Assembly (NCBI RefSeq): GCF_004359195.1
Contig: NZ_CP037954.1
Coordinates: 1,426,001-1,490,000 of the forward strand
DNA: 64,000 nucleotides
Direction of reading: 5' to 3'
Source of the DNA: Chryseobacterium salivictor
Lineage (GTDB): Bacteria > Bacteroidota > Bacteroidia > Flavobacteriales > Weeksellaceae
The notes under the pieces are model-generated. The model did no database searches and was not told where the DNA came from. It was given only the letters and a program-made list of their open reading frames with translations. Below are positions 18,257 through 26,322 of this stretch, one piece after another. The position numbers and the translations under genes are program-made. Numbering within the stretch: position 1 is the first letter of the stretch; each line of letters begins with the position of its first letter.

Positions 18257-19309
18257 TTACTGATACCGGATAAGCAGATCGATGAAATAGGAATAGGTTA
18301 TGCTGCCTTCCTGTTGGTTGCTTTTCAGAAATAGATCATTGGTGAATCTGAAAAACACATTAAAAAGTCCTTCGTGCTTTTTAACGAAAAGTTTTTCTGC
18401 AATCCGGTCACGTTTCATTCCAATAGAATAGTTTTCTAATATGGTTTCAGCAAATTTCCGGTCATGTTCTGCCAGATAATTAAGCAAAGATTTCAAAACA
18501 AAATATTCGGTACTGTATTTTAGATCTGCATTTTTCGAATCCCTGCCAATTAAAAAACCGATGAAATTGGCCTCCTGTTCTCTTGCGTAGCCCAATTGAT
18601 GGGCGCTCTCATGTGACAGCGTGAAAGGAATATAAGTAGAGGGCAGGGCAGCGTTATACTGCGCTTCAGCTGTAAACGGATTGTAGTATCCTAAGATCCC
18701 GGTATAGCTCATGACCGGTTTAAATAAACTCGATTTGAAAGCCCGGGTCCGTGTCCCTTTCTTGTTATTTAAATAAGCGGGGAGTTGAGTCTGATTCTTC
18801 AGTATTTCCTCTTTAACAGGCAAATTGTTTGAAACAATGAAAACTCCATTCTGATCTTCTTGTACCAGCGTTCTTGTTTTTTTGCAGCGTTCAAGATATT
18901 CTAAGCTGAGGGTTTTTACGTCCTCGATATTGATCTCTTTTTCCGGTAATTTTTCTAAGAGCGGTTTCTGGAAGTAAAGCATTCCCCAAAAAATCTGATA
19001 GGTGAAATACAGAATGTTAAGAAGAATTAATAATTTTAAAGAATATCTTTTCCGGCTTCTTTTTTTTATAATTTTAAAAATGAAAAAAAGAAAAATCGCC
19101 AATAAGAAAATATAGAATATATCACCGACAGAAAAAGGGATTATAGAAAAGATGTGTTGATGAATTCTTTTCTGAAATTCAAAAATTCTTTCAAAAATAC
19201 CGACGGCAAAATCGATTTTTGAAAGAATTAAAAACAAAACAAATTGGGCAAGTAATACACCTGCCCAAAATCTTTTTTTATTGTAGATATGACCCTCTTT
19301 AATGAGCAT
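18257..19309 (-). CDS. DUF3810 domain protein (membrane, zincin-like motif)
   Basis: 350 residues with three N-terminal hydrophobic segments and a soluble domain holding FTLSHESAHQLGYAREQEANFIGF. This HESAH plus distal glutamate has the gluzincin-type HExxH...E order, so the protein may be a membrane metallopeptidase, although no activity is known for DUF3810. The start overlaps the end of the MFS gene by 11 bp, so the two are cotranscribed. Confidence 0.8.
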   Translation of the reverse strand: MLIKEGHIYNKKRFWAGVLLAQFVLFLILSKIDFAVGIFERIFEFQKRIHQHIFSIIPFSVGDIFYIFLLAIFLFFIFKIIKKRSRKRYSLKLLILLNILYFTYQIFWGMLYFQKPLLEKLPEKEINIEDVKTLSLEYLERCKKTRTLVQEDQNGVFIVSNNLPVKEEILKNQTQLPAYLNNKKGTRTRAFKSSLFKPVMSYTGILGYYNPFTAEAQYNAALPSTYIPFTLSHESAHQLGYAREQEANFIGFLIGRDSKNADLKYSTEYFVLKSLLNYLAEHDRKFAETILENYSIGMKRDRIAEKLFVKKHEGLFNVFFRFTNDLFLKSNQQEGSITYSYFIDLLIRYQ

Positions 19310-20753
19310 TTTCTTTTTGAACTTGATCCAGACTGATTCCCTGCTCTTTCAGTATTTTCGTTACCCGCAAAGCATAGAATACAAGATAGGCAAAGCAAAT
19401 AACACCTACGATATAACTGAAGTGAATATTCGTGTAATCAGCAAGCATTCCTTGCAGCCAGGAAACGATACCGCCACCCATAATCATCATAATTAAAAAA
19501 CCAGAACCTTGGTTGGTGTGTTTTCCCAATCCATTAATTGCCAAAGCAAAGATGCATGGCCAAAGGGTGGAGCAAAATAATCCAACACTGGTGAAGGCAT
19601 ATACAGAGATCATTCCCGTGGTCATCATTCCGGTGATTAAGGACAGTATTCCCATTGATGAAAAGATCAGCAGCATTCTTGCAGGATTTCCTTTGCTTAA
19701 GATATCGCACGCAATCATTACCAGAATAATCACACCATAAATATAGAAATGGGATAAATCATGCTGTGCAATTGCATTGACCAAAAGGAAAACACCAAAT
19801 GCTAAATAGGGAGCTAAAAATCTTAAGATCTTTTTTGAACCTGATGTGATGTCAAACGCTTCAACTGCACCGGTCCATCGGCCAATCATTAAAGATGCCC
19901 AGTATAAGGAAACGTACGGAGCAATATCTTTGGTTGAAAAACCTAGTGAGTTTTCCATGTAGGCCGGCAAATTACTTGCCGTAGATACTTCTACGCCGAC
20001 ATAGACGAAAATGGCAATCATTCCTAATACCAGTTGCGGATATTTCAAAGCAGAATCTCTGTGCTCACCAGGAACAACATCGTCTGTATCTTCTGTAATC
20101 GTTGGTGTAATTTGTGGAAGTGATGAGAATTTCAATAAAATTGCGACCAGAATGAACGCGCCTCCCAGAACCATATAAGGGATTTTTACAGATTCTATAC
20201 TCGCTTCCGTATTAGAAGCGGTCGCCGAACCGAAAATAGCAAATGCGACGATTAATGGTCCAATCGTTGTTCCCAAATTATTAATTCCTCCCGCCATGGT
20301 AAGGCGTTGTGATCCCGTTTCAGTCGGTCCAATTTCAATTGCCAGCGGGTTGGCCACAATCTGTTGTAGCGAAAAGCCCAGTCCCAAAATAAATAACCCT
20401 GTAATCATTAAAGGAAAAGAACCCAGATTTGCTGCCGGATAAAACAGTAAGGTTCCCGATGCTGAGATGAGAAGTCCTAAGATCAAACCGTTTTTATATC
20501 CGATTTTATTAACTACATCCTGTTTTATGGCTTTAGAAATAAACATATAAATCAGTGATCCCACTGTATATGCGACATAAAATGCCACCGAAACCAACTG
20601 ACTTTGACCTTGGGAAAGATTAAATGCTTTTTTAAATACCGGGATCAAAATATCGTTGCTCGCCGCAACGAATCCCCAAAAGAAAAATACAGTTACCAAA
20701 GGTACAAATTGCCCCCAATTGGTTTGTTTAGAATAATTAGAATTTGTCGACAT
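19299..20753 (-). CDS. Sugar MFS transporter (FucP/GlcP-like)
   Basis: 484 residues and about 12 hydrophobic helices. N-terminal FFFWGFVAASNDILIPVFKKAFNLS is the hallmark of the fucose/glucose:H+ symporter (FHS) family, where the Asn-Asp pair is conserved. It carries sugars into the cytoplasm; the specific sugar is not deducible. Transcribed before DUF3810 from a -7 box at 20774-20781. Confidence 0.87.
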   Translation of the reverse strand: MSTNSNYSKQTNWGQFVPLVTVFFFWGFVAASNDILIPVFKKAFNLSQGQSQLVSVAFYVAYTVGSLIYMFISKAIKQDVVNKIGYKNGLILGLLISASGTLLFYPAANLGSFPLMITGLFILGLGFSLQQIVANPLAIEIGPTETGSQRLTMAGGINNLGTTIGPLIVAFAIFGSATASNTEASIESVKIPYMVLGGAFILVAILLKFSSLPQITPTITEDTDDVVPGEHRDSALKYPQLVLGMIAIFVYVGVEVSTASNLPAYMENSLGFSTKDIAPYVSLYWASLMIGRWTGAVEAFDITSGSKKILRFLAPYLAFGVFLLVNAIAQHDLSHFYIYGVIILVMIACDILSKGNPARMLLIFSSMGILSLITGMMTTGMISVYAFTSVGLFCSTLWPCIFALAINGLGKHTNQGSGFLIMMIMGGGIVSWLQGMLADYTNIHFSYIVGVICFAYLVFYALRVTKILKEQGISLDQVQKENAH

Positions 20754-20773
20754 ATTTATTTATTTCTTAAAAA

Positions 20774-20781
20774 CAAATATA
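20774..20781 (-). promoter_or_regulatory. -7 box (TATATTTG) of the MFS-DUF3810 operon
   Basis: Minus-strand TATATTTG, 20 bp before the ATG at 20753. Confidence 0.5.
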
Positions 20782-20795
20782 GCTATTTTAATTTC

Positions 20796-21521
20796 TCAAA
20801 CTGAGCTTTTCAAAATGTTTTTGATCTTTTGGTGTGCTTCTGCTTTTAGCAATTCCGCAGACTGATTGGGTTCCAATACATCATTGAAATAAACTTTCAC
20901 TTTTCCCGGATGCCCTTTTCCATAATTGAAAGGAAACATCTCCTTTAAACCAACAAATGTGAATACGGCAATCGGGGACTGATGTTTCGATGAAAGTGTA
21001 AAAGCACCATCTTTAAAAGAATCCAGCAGTACCGAAGTGTCATCGGGAACCCCGCCCTCCGGAAAGATGACAATGCTTTGTCCTTCTTCCATTCTTTCTG
21101 CGCAACGGCGGTACACATCTGCACGGCTGCGGGCAGAAGACCGGTCGACCATCACACAAATCCTTTTATAAATCGTTCCAAAAATCGGAATCTTCACCAA
21201 TTCCTTTTTCCCGACATAACACAGCGGATGGTGCGGCATCAGAATACACGGCAGCATCACATCCATAATAGAGGTGTGGTTGGAGACAAAAACATACGGT
21301 CGATTTTTATCCATCTTTTTATCGGTGAGGTTGATCAGCTCATAGCGGAATCCCATTCCGTAAAACATCCCGAAGCACCATAAACGGATGAAAAAATAGG
21401 CATACGGATAATGTTCTTTTTTAATGGAGAACAGCAACACAGGAATGCCCAGAATCGGGGTCAGGACGGCTCCTAAAATCACCATCCAGCCTCGCCAGAT
21501 ATAATTCAAAACTTTTGTCAT
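20796..21521 (-). CDS. plsC: 1-acyl-sn-glycerol-3-phosphate acyltransferase-like protein
   Basis: 241 residues. An N-terminal hydrophobic region is followed by the catalytic NHxxxxD motif in VSNHTSIMDVM and the glycerol-phosphate motif FPEGGVPDD. It acylates lysophosphatidic acid at the inner membrane in phospholipid synthesis; flavobacterial paralogues can also acylate ornithine-type lipids, so exact substrate is open. Confidence 0.85.
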   Translation of the reverse strand: MTKVLNYIWRGWMVILGAVLTPILGIPVLLFSIKKEHYPYAYFFIRLWCFGMFYGMGFRYELINLTDKKMDKNRPYVFVSNHTSIMDVMLPCILMPHHPLCYVGKKELVKIPIFGTIYKRICVMVDRSSARSRADVYRRCAERMEEGQSIVIFPEGGVPDDTSVLLDSFKDGAFTLSSKHQSPIAVFTFVGLKEMFPFNYGKGHPGKVKVYFNDVLEPNQSAELLKAEAHQKIKNILKSSV

Positions 21522-21579
21522 GTACTTTGAAAATTACTTTTTAGGTAAATTACAGAAGGGCTATTCATTACTCTAATGA

Positions 21580-22038
21580 TTAACCATTGAAAATCACTTT
21601 TTTCTTCACCGAGTAATTCAAGACAGAAACCAACAGAATCGCTGCTGTTTTACTTATAACCGCCTGGCTGATAACGAAGAATCCTACATCGATATTCTCT
21701 TTGAACGCAAATCTAAAGAAAAGCTGGAAGAAAGTTAAACTCAGCAAAGTTGAGAAAAAAGAAACAAACATAAAGTAAGCAAATTCCTTGCGTTTTGAAT
21801 GTTTGCCGCGCTCAAAAACAAACCAGATGCTCAGGAAATAATTAGTGATAATTCCGCAACTCGTTGAAAATATATTGCTTAGTGGGAAATGGATCCCGTA
21901 ATAATTATTTTCTCCGGAAAAAATCAACGGCAGATATACGCTGAATATTTTAAATGAACCGATTTCTATGACAGCACTGAGCCCTCCCGCGATCACGAAA
22001 AGTAATACTTGTTTTTGTTTGAGTAAAAGTTCCTTCAT
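21580..22038 (-). CDS. GtrA family membrane protein
   Basis: 152 residues and four hydrophobic helices (KQVLLFVIAGGLSAVIEIGS, then around residues 60, 85 and 125), the layout of GtrA proteins that flip or shuttle lipid-linked sugars for cell-surface glycan modification. No glycosyltransferase partner adjoins it; plsC lies 58 bp downstream in the same direction. Confidence 0.8.
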   Translation of the reverse strand: MKELLLKQKQVLLFVIAGGLSAVIEIGSFKIFSVYLPLIFSGENNYYGIHFPLSNIFSTSCGIITNYFLSIWFVFERGKHSKRKEFAYFMFVSFFSTLLSLTFFQLFFRFAFKENIDVGFFVISQAVISKTAAILLVSVLNYSVKKKVIFNG

Positions 22039-22239
22039 ATTAATTGTTGCAAATTTAAAACTATATGTTAAACAATCAGAAAAACTTGTTAAAATATTTT
22101 TTCGCTTTGATATATTGTTTACTTTTATTTTGTGAAAGAGAGATGTGTGAATGTAACTTTTTCATTTTTAATGAGTTAATGGAGTCTGAGACCAGAAGTA
22201 AGTTTTATAAACCAGTCAAAAATTTAATCACGAAAAAAC

Positions 22240-22491
22240 ATGACCACACAAAGACCTTACCGAAAATTTACGCCTCAACAAAAGAAAATTGAGGAATTAG
22301 AGAAAAACAGCCCCCGATTCAAAAGAATATATTCCGAGTACGAACTGATGTCTGACGAATTATGGAATCTGGAAAATACCGACACAGCCAACATACCCGA
22401 TGATTTTATGGAAGCGATAAAATTACAGACCGAATATTTAGAAGAAGAAATTGATGACTGGCTTTTAAATAATTCCCCAACGGTAGATTAA
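22240..22491 (+). CDS. Hypothetical protein, acidic and helical
   Basis: 83 residues, charged (KIEELEKNSPRFKRIYSEYELMSDELWNLE), predicted helical, no signal or membrane segment. The frame, the intact start and the acidic tail EEEIDDWLLNN look protein-like. I do not recognise the family. An overlapping frame at 22065-22292 starts upstream and is less protein-like. Confidence 0.6.
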   Translation: MTTQRPYRKFTPQQKKIEELEKNSPRFKRIYSEYELMSDELWNLENTDTANIPDDFMEAIKLQTEYLEEEIDDWLLNNSPTVD

Positions 22492-22578
22492 CCCCTCAAT
22501 ACTGCGGTTTTTTACCGGTGATCACTTTTTTTGAATCTGCCGTAGTTCTTCAATACCGGCTGATTAAATCAGAAGCTT

Positions 22579-22586
22579 TATCTTTG
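22579..22586 (+). promoter_or_regulatory. -7 box (TATCTTTG) of the tRNA nucleotidyltransferase gene
   Basis: TATCTTTG, 22 bp before the ATG at 22609. Confidence 0.5.
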
Positions 22587-22608
22587 CAGAAATTGTCGAA
22601 GAATAGCT

Positions 22609-24030
22609 ATGAACATCAATCTCAATCAAAATAAAAATCTGAAACTCTTTAAAATTATTTCAGAAGTTGCCGGGAAAAACAACCAAACGGTTTTTATTGT
22701 TGGCGGTTATGTGCGGGATTTATTGATGAAAAGAAAAACACCCACTGACATTGATTTTGTTACAGAAAGCAACGGAATCGATTTAGCAAAAGCTGTTGCA
22801 CACGAAATTAATCCCAAACTGAAAGTTTCTGTATTCAAAAATTACGGCACTGCAATGTTCAAACATGAAGGACTGGATTTGGAATTCGTAGGTGCCCGCA
22901 AAGAAAGTTATGCTGAGCATTCCCGAAAGCCTTCTGTAGAAACCGGGACTTTGGAAGACGACCAGAAACGCAGGGATTTTACCATTAATGCCTTGGCGAT
23001 TTCTTTAAATAAAGAAAACTTCGGTGACCTGATCGATCCTTTTGACGGAATTAATGATATTAAGAAAAAAATCCTCCGTACTCCCCTTGAACCCAGCCAA
23101 ACGTACTCAGACGATCCTTTGCGGATGATGCGCGCGATTCGGTTTGCATCCACCTTAAATTTCAAAATTGAAGAAAATTCTCTGAAAGCCATTCAGCAGG
23201 AAGCAGAAAGAATAAGAATTGTTTCGCTGGAACGCATCATGGTGGAATTCAATAAAATTATGCTTTCCGAAAAACCTTCTCTGGGGTTGAAATTAATGGA
23301 ACAAACCGGTCTAATGCAACTCATCATTCCTGAACTTACCGCATTGAAAGGAATTGAAGAAGTAGAAGGACAAACGCACAAAGACAATTTCTGGCATACG
23401 CTGGAAGTCGTTGACAACATTTGCCAGAATACAGGAAATCTTTGGCTTCGCTGGGCAGCATTGCTCCACGATATCGGAAAAGCGCCAACCAAAAAATTTG
23501 TTGACGGAACGGGCTGGACTTTTCACGGCCACGAATTCTTAGGATCAAAAATGGTGAAAAATATTTTTTACCGGTTAAAACTTCCGCTCGGAGCCGACAT
23601 GAAATATGTTCAGAAATTAGTGAAGTTATCCTCGAGACCTATTGCGCTGGTTGATGATGGAACTTCTGATTCGGCGCTGCGTAGACTTTTGTTTGATGCC
23701 GGCGAAGATCTGGAAGATTTGTTTATTCTGAACAAAGCCGATATTACCACCAAGAATTCTTCAAAACAGGCAAAGTTTAAAAAGAATTTCGAATATGTTG
23801 CTTTGAAAATTAAAGAAGTTGAAGAAAAAGATCAGGTTCGGAATTTTCAGCCACCCATTTCAGGTGAAGAAATTATGGAAATGTTTAATATTCAGCCCGG
23901 CAGAGAAATTGGGATTTTAAAAGAGAAAGTAAAAGAAGCCATTCTGGAAGGCGAAATCGGAAACGATAAAGAAGAAGCGAAAAGTTTCGTGATTCGCGAA
24001 GGGGAATTATTAGGATTAATTCTGCAATAA
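22609..24030 (+). CDS. cca: CCA-adding/poly(A)-type tRNA nucleotidyltransferase with HD domain
   Basis: 473 residues. The class II nucleotidyltransferase head has VFIVGGYVRDLLMKRKTPTDIDFV (GGxVRD and DxD carboxylates) and RRDFTINALA; the neck/body includes DDPLRMMRAIRFA. A C-terminal HD domain follows (HTLEVVDN, LLHDIGKAPT, FHGHE). It adds CCA to tRNA 3' ends, needed because the tRNA-Met here lacks an encoded CCA. Poly(A) polymerase is the alternative reading of this family. Confidence 0.9.
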   Translation: MNINLNQNKNLKLFKIISEVAGKNNQTVFIVGGYVRDLLMKRKTPTDIDFVTESNGIDLAKAVAHEINPKLKVSVFKNYGTAMFKHEGLDLEFVGARKESYAEHSRKPSVETGTLEDDQKRRDFTINALAISLNKENFGDLIDPFDGINDIKKKILRTPLEPSQTYSDDPLRMMRAIRFASTLNFKIEENSLKAIQQEAERIRIVSLERIMVEFNKIMLSEKPSLGLKLMEQTGLMQLIIPELTALKGIEEVEGQTHKDNFWHTLEVVDNICQNTGNLWLRWAALLHDIGKAPTKKFVDGTGWTFHGHEFLGSKMVKNIFYRLKLPLGADMKYVQKLVKLSSRPIALVDDGTSDSALRRLLFDAGEDLEDLFILNKADITTKNSSKQAKFKKNFEYVALKIKEVEEKDQVRNFQPPISGEEIMEMFNIQPGREIGILKEKVKEAILEGEIGNDKEEAKSFVIREGELLGLILQ

Positions 24031-24053
24031 ATTCTCTTTGTAAAAACAAAAAA

Positions 24054-24086
24054 AACTTTGCCAAAGTTCGAAACTTTGGCAAAGTT
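24054..24086 (-). terminator. Terminator of the TonB receptor gene
   Basis: A perfect 15-bp inverted repeat (AACTTTGCCAAAGTT / AACTTTGGCAAAGTT, 3-nt loop), with the T run on the minus-strand exit. Each arm has internal AAAGTT symmetry. Confidence 0.8.
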
Positions 24087-24106
24087 GATTGAGGTCTTTT
24101 ATCTGT

Positions 24107-26014
24107 TTAAAATTGATATTGAGCACCAACGGTATAATTTCTTCCCTTGGTATTAAAGCCAATTACATCAACATAAGAAGTATTAAAAAGATTGCCGATA
24201 TTTACAAAAGCATCGACGTTTTTAATGATATTCTGATTGATATTGAGGTTAAATAAATTGAAACTTTCTAACTCCACATTTTTGTTGGAAAAAGTAGTAG
24301 CGTCGTAATAAGCATCAGTTCTTTTCGATACAAATTGATGAGCGAAATTAATTTTTGTTGTCGAAAAAGGCGAAACTTCAAGATAAGAATTTACCCTTTG
24401 TTTCGGTTGACGGAGCATGGTTTCTTCTTTTTCTTTTTCCACAAAAGTGAAATTTCCGCCCAGTTTAAACATTTCGCTGAAACGATAATCTGCGGCGATT
24501 TCAAAACCTTTTACTTTATTGTCTCCTACATTTTTAAATTGCCCTGCATAGGTAACAAAATCAACTGTTTGATAAGCAAAAGCTTCTTTTTCCTGTCTTT
24601 GGAAAAGGCTTGCGGTAACATTCAGACTTCTGTCTTTTTTTCCGAAACTCAGATCGATTTCGTGTGAAGAGTTGAGTTCAGGTTTCAGGTCGGAATTCGG
24701 TAAAGTGTAAGGAAGCGAACCGTAATTTTGGTAAAGAGTTGGGGCAATAAAAGCGGTCGCAAAGGAATATCCTACTTTGAAATAGGTGCTTTCCATTTCA
24801 TGCAGATAAAACGGATTGATGTTGTACACGAAATGATTTCCAAATTTGGAATGATCGGTCATTCTGCTTCCAAGATCAAGATTTAAACCTTCATAATTGA
24901 TGTTTGCCGTTGCGAAAACATCAAAATTATTGAGTTTGGTATCGTTCATAATCAAATCATCCTGCATCGAATTTCCACCCCATGGAAGAGATTTTGCGCC
25001 CAATTTTTGTGTCTCATACTGTAGTCCTACAATAAAACTGAAGTGATCAGAAAAGGTATAATGATTAAAAAGTTCTGAGAAAAAAGTTCTTCCAGAATAA
25101 CTGAATTGGTCCTGGTAACCGTTTGAAACAAAGTTCTGGCCTAATCTTTCATTTCCGGAAAACCTTGTATTGAAGGTGATTTCACCTTTGTTGTATTTAA
25201 AATTTGCATTTGCTCCGGCATAACTCTGCTCATCATTTCCCCGGTATTTTCCGTCGGTGAAAGCGCCTTCATCGTAATCGAATAAATGATGCTTCCATCC
25301 TCCATTCAAATTAACCGTGAAATTATCAGTTTTAAAGCCAAAATTGGCATTAATATTTTGTTTTTCGAAACCGTCTTTATCGAAATTTTCGCCGGTAGCA
25401 GAAGAAAAACCTTCGGATTTTTCATTGAATCCGGAAATCTGATAATTGAACTGACTGAGTTTTCCGCGCAGTCCCAAGTTTTGCGCAAACGTATCATAAG
25501 AACCGGCTCTTGCGCCTAAAGTTCCCTGAATTTTGTCCACCGAAGAAAATTTAGTTTTAATATTGATGACCGAAACCGTAGCATTTGAACCGTACAACAC
25601 AGAAGATGCTCCATTTAAAACCTCGATGCTTTCTACATTTTCTAAAGACAAAAGCCGAAGGTCAGCCGCGTTGTAATCATTTCCTGTAACGTCTTTCAAA
25701 GGGATTCCATCAATTAAAATTAAAACATTGGCGCTTTTCCCACCGCGGATTTTCATTGATTTTGGCTCCTGAGCGTTGTTGAAATTTCCTGTAATTTGAA
25801 TTCCGGCTACCTGGTCGAGGACATCGTTTACATTTTGACCTTTGTATTTCTGAAGATCCTCCTGGGAAATCAGTTTTACATTTTTTCCGGTTTTGTAAAG
25901 TTGTTGTGGTGTTTTTGAAGCGATTGTTACTTCATCGATCGTGGTTTCCTGTTGGGCAATAATGTTTGAACTTACGACAAGCATTGCTCCAACCAGGATT
26001 AATTTTTTGTTCAT
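24107..26014 (-). CDS. btuB: TonB-dependent outer-membrane receptor, cobalamin type
   Basis: 635 residues: signal peptide ending SSNIIAQ, TonB-box region TIDEVTIASKTPQQ, plug domain (QVAGIQITGNFN ... IRGGKSANVLILIDGIPLKDVTG ... VESIEVLNGASSVLYGSNA) and a 22-strand-type barrel ending in GAQYQF with terminal Phe. The cobalamin riboswitch in its leader makes vitamin B12 or cobinamide the likely ligand. It is a single transcription unit. Confidence 0.9.
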   Translation of the reverse strand: MNKKLILVGAMLVVSSNIIAQQETTIDEVTIASKTPQQLYKTGKNVKLISQEDLQKYKGQNVNDVLDQVAGIQITGNFNNAQEPKSMKIRGGKSANVLILIDGIPLKDVTGNDYNAADLRLLSLENVESIEVLNGASSVLYGSNATVSVINIKTKFSSVDKIQGTLGARAGSYDTFAQNLGLRGKLSQFNYQISGFNEKSEGFSSATGENFDKDGFEKQNINANFGFKTDNFTVNLNGGWKHHLFDYDEGAFTDGKYRGNDEQSYAGANANFKYNKGEITFNTRFSGNERLGQNFVSNGYQDQFSYSGRTFFSELFNHYTFSDHFSFIVGLQYETQKLGAKSLPWGGNSMQDDLIMNDTKLNNFDVFATANINYEGLNLDLGSRMTDHSKFGNHFVYNINPFYLHEMESTYFKVGYSFATAFIAPTLYQNYGSLPYTLPNSDLKPELNSSHEIDLSFGKKDRSLNVTASLFQRQEKEAFAYQTVDFVTYAGQFKNVGDNKVKGFEIAADYRFSEMFKLGGNFTFVEKEKEETMLRQPKQRVNSYLEVSPFSTTKINFAHQFVSKRTDAYYDATTFSNKNVELESFNLFNLNINQNIIKNVDAFVNIGNLFNTSYVDVIGFNTKGRNYTVGAQYQF

Positions 26015-26060
26015 AAAAAATAATTAGGTTAAAGATGACTTATCGGAAAAAAATGCAGGT

Positions 26061-26085
26061 AAAAAAACAGAACTGAAAGTTCAGT
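26061..26085 (-). terminator. Riboswitch-controlled intrinsic terminator of btuB
   Basis: Minus strand ACTGA ACTT TCAGT followed by TCTG and T7, about 50 nt before the ATG. The ACTTTCAGT segment is exactly complementary to ACTGAAAGT just after the B12 box (26124-26132), which gives a mutually exclusive antiterminator. Confidence 0.7.
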
Positions 26086-26124
26086 AATTCACGACTCTTC
26101 CTCCGAAAGCGTTTAATAATAATA

Positions 26125-26259
26125 CTTTCAGTAAGGTCTCCTGACTTTCACAAAACTGCACCTTCCCGATTGCTCAGTGGTTGTATCGCAGTTTCACTAA
26201 TGGTGATTTACAGTTGCGGGGACAGTTTGTGATTCGCACACAATTCCCTTTTCTAAAAG
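26125..26259 (-). promoter_or_regulatory. Cobalamin riboswitch
   Basis: On the minus strand the aptamer shows the conserved core: GGGAAT ... GTGCGAATCAC ... ACTGTCCCCGCAACTGTAA, a GGTGCAGTTTTG arm and the B12 box AGTCAGGAGACCT (about 26134-26146). P1 forms from CTTTTAG (26259-26253) and CTGAAAG (26131-26125). It senses adenosylcobalamin or a related cobamide and represses by termination. Confidence 0.93.
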
Positions 26260-26264
26260 CAGGG

Positions 26265-26272
26265 CAAAGGTA
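26265..26272 (-). promoter_or_regulatory. -7 box (TACCTTTG) of the riboswitch-btuB transcript
   Basis: Minus-strand TACCTTTG just before the aptamer, in the 50-bp gap after the ppk1 stop. Confidence 0.55.
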
Positions 26273-26322
26273 TTGTTTATTTTTTATACCACGAAAACTT
26301 CTGAACATTCAGATTCTTATCC

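Noticed and set aside
22065..22292. ORF of 75 codons upstream of the 83-residue protein
   Set aside because: Overlaps the better candidate in another frame and has an unlikely composition.
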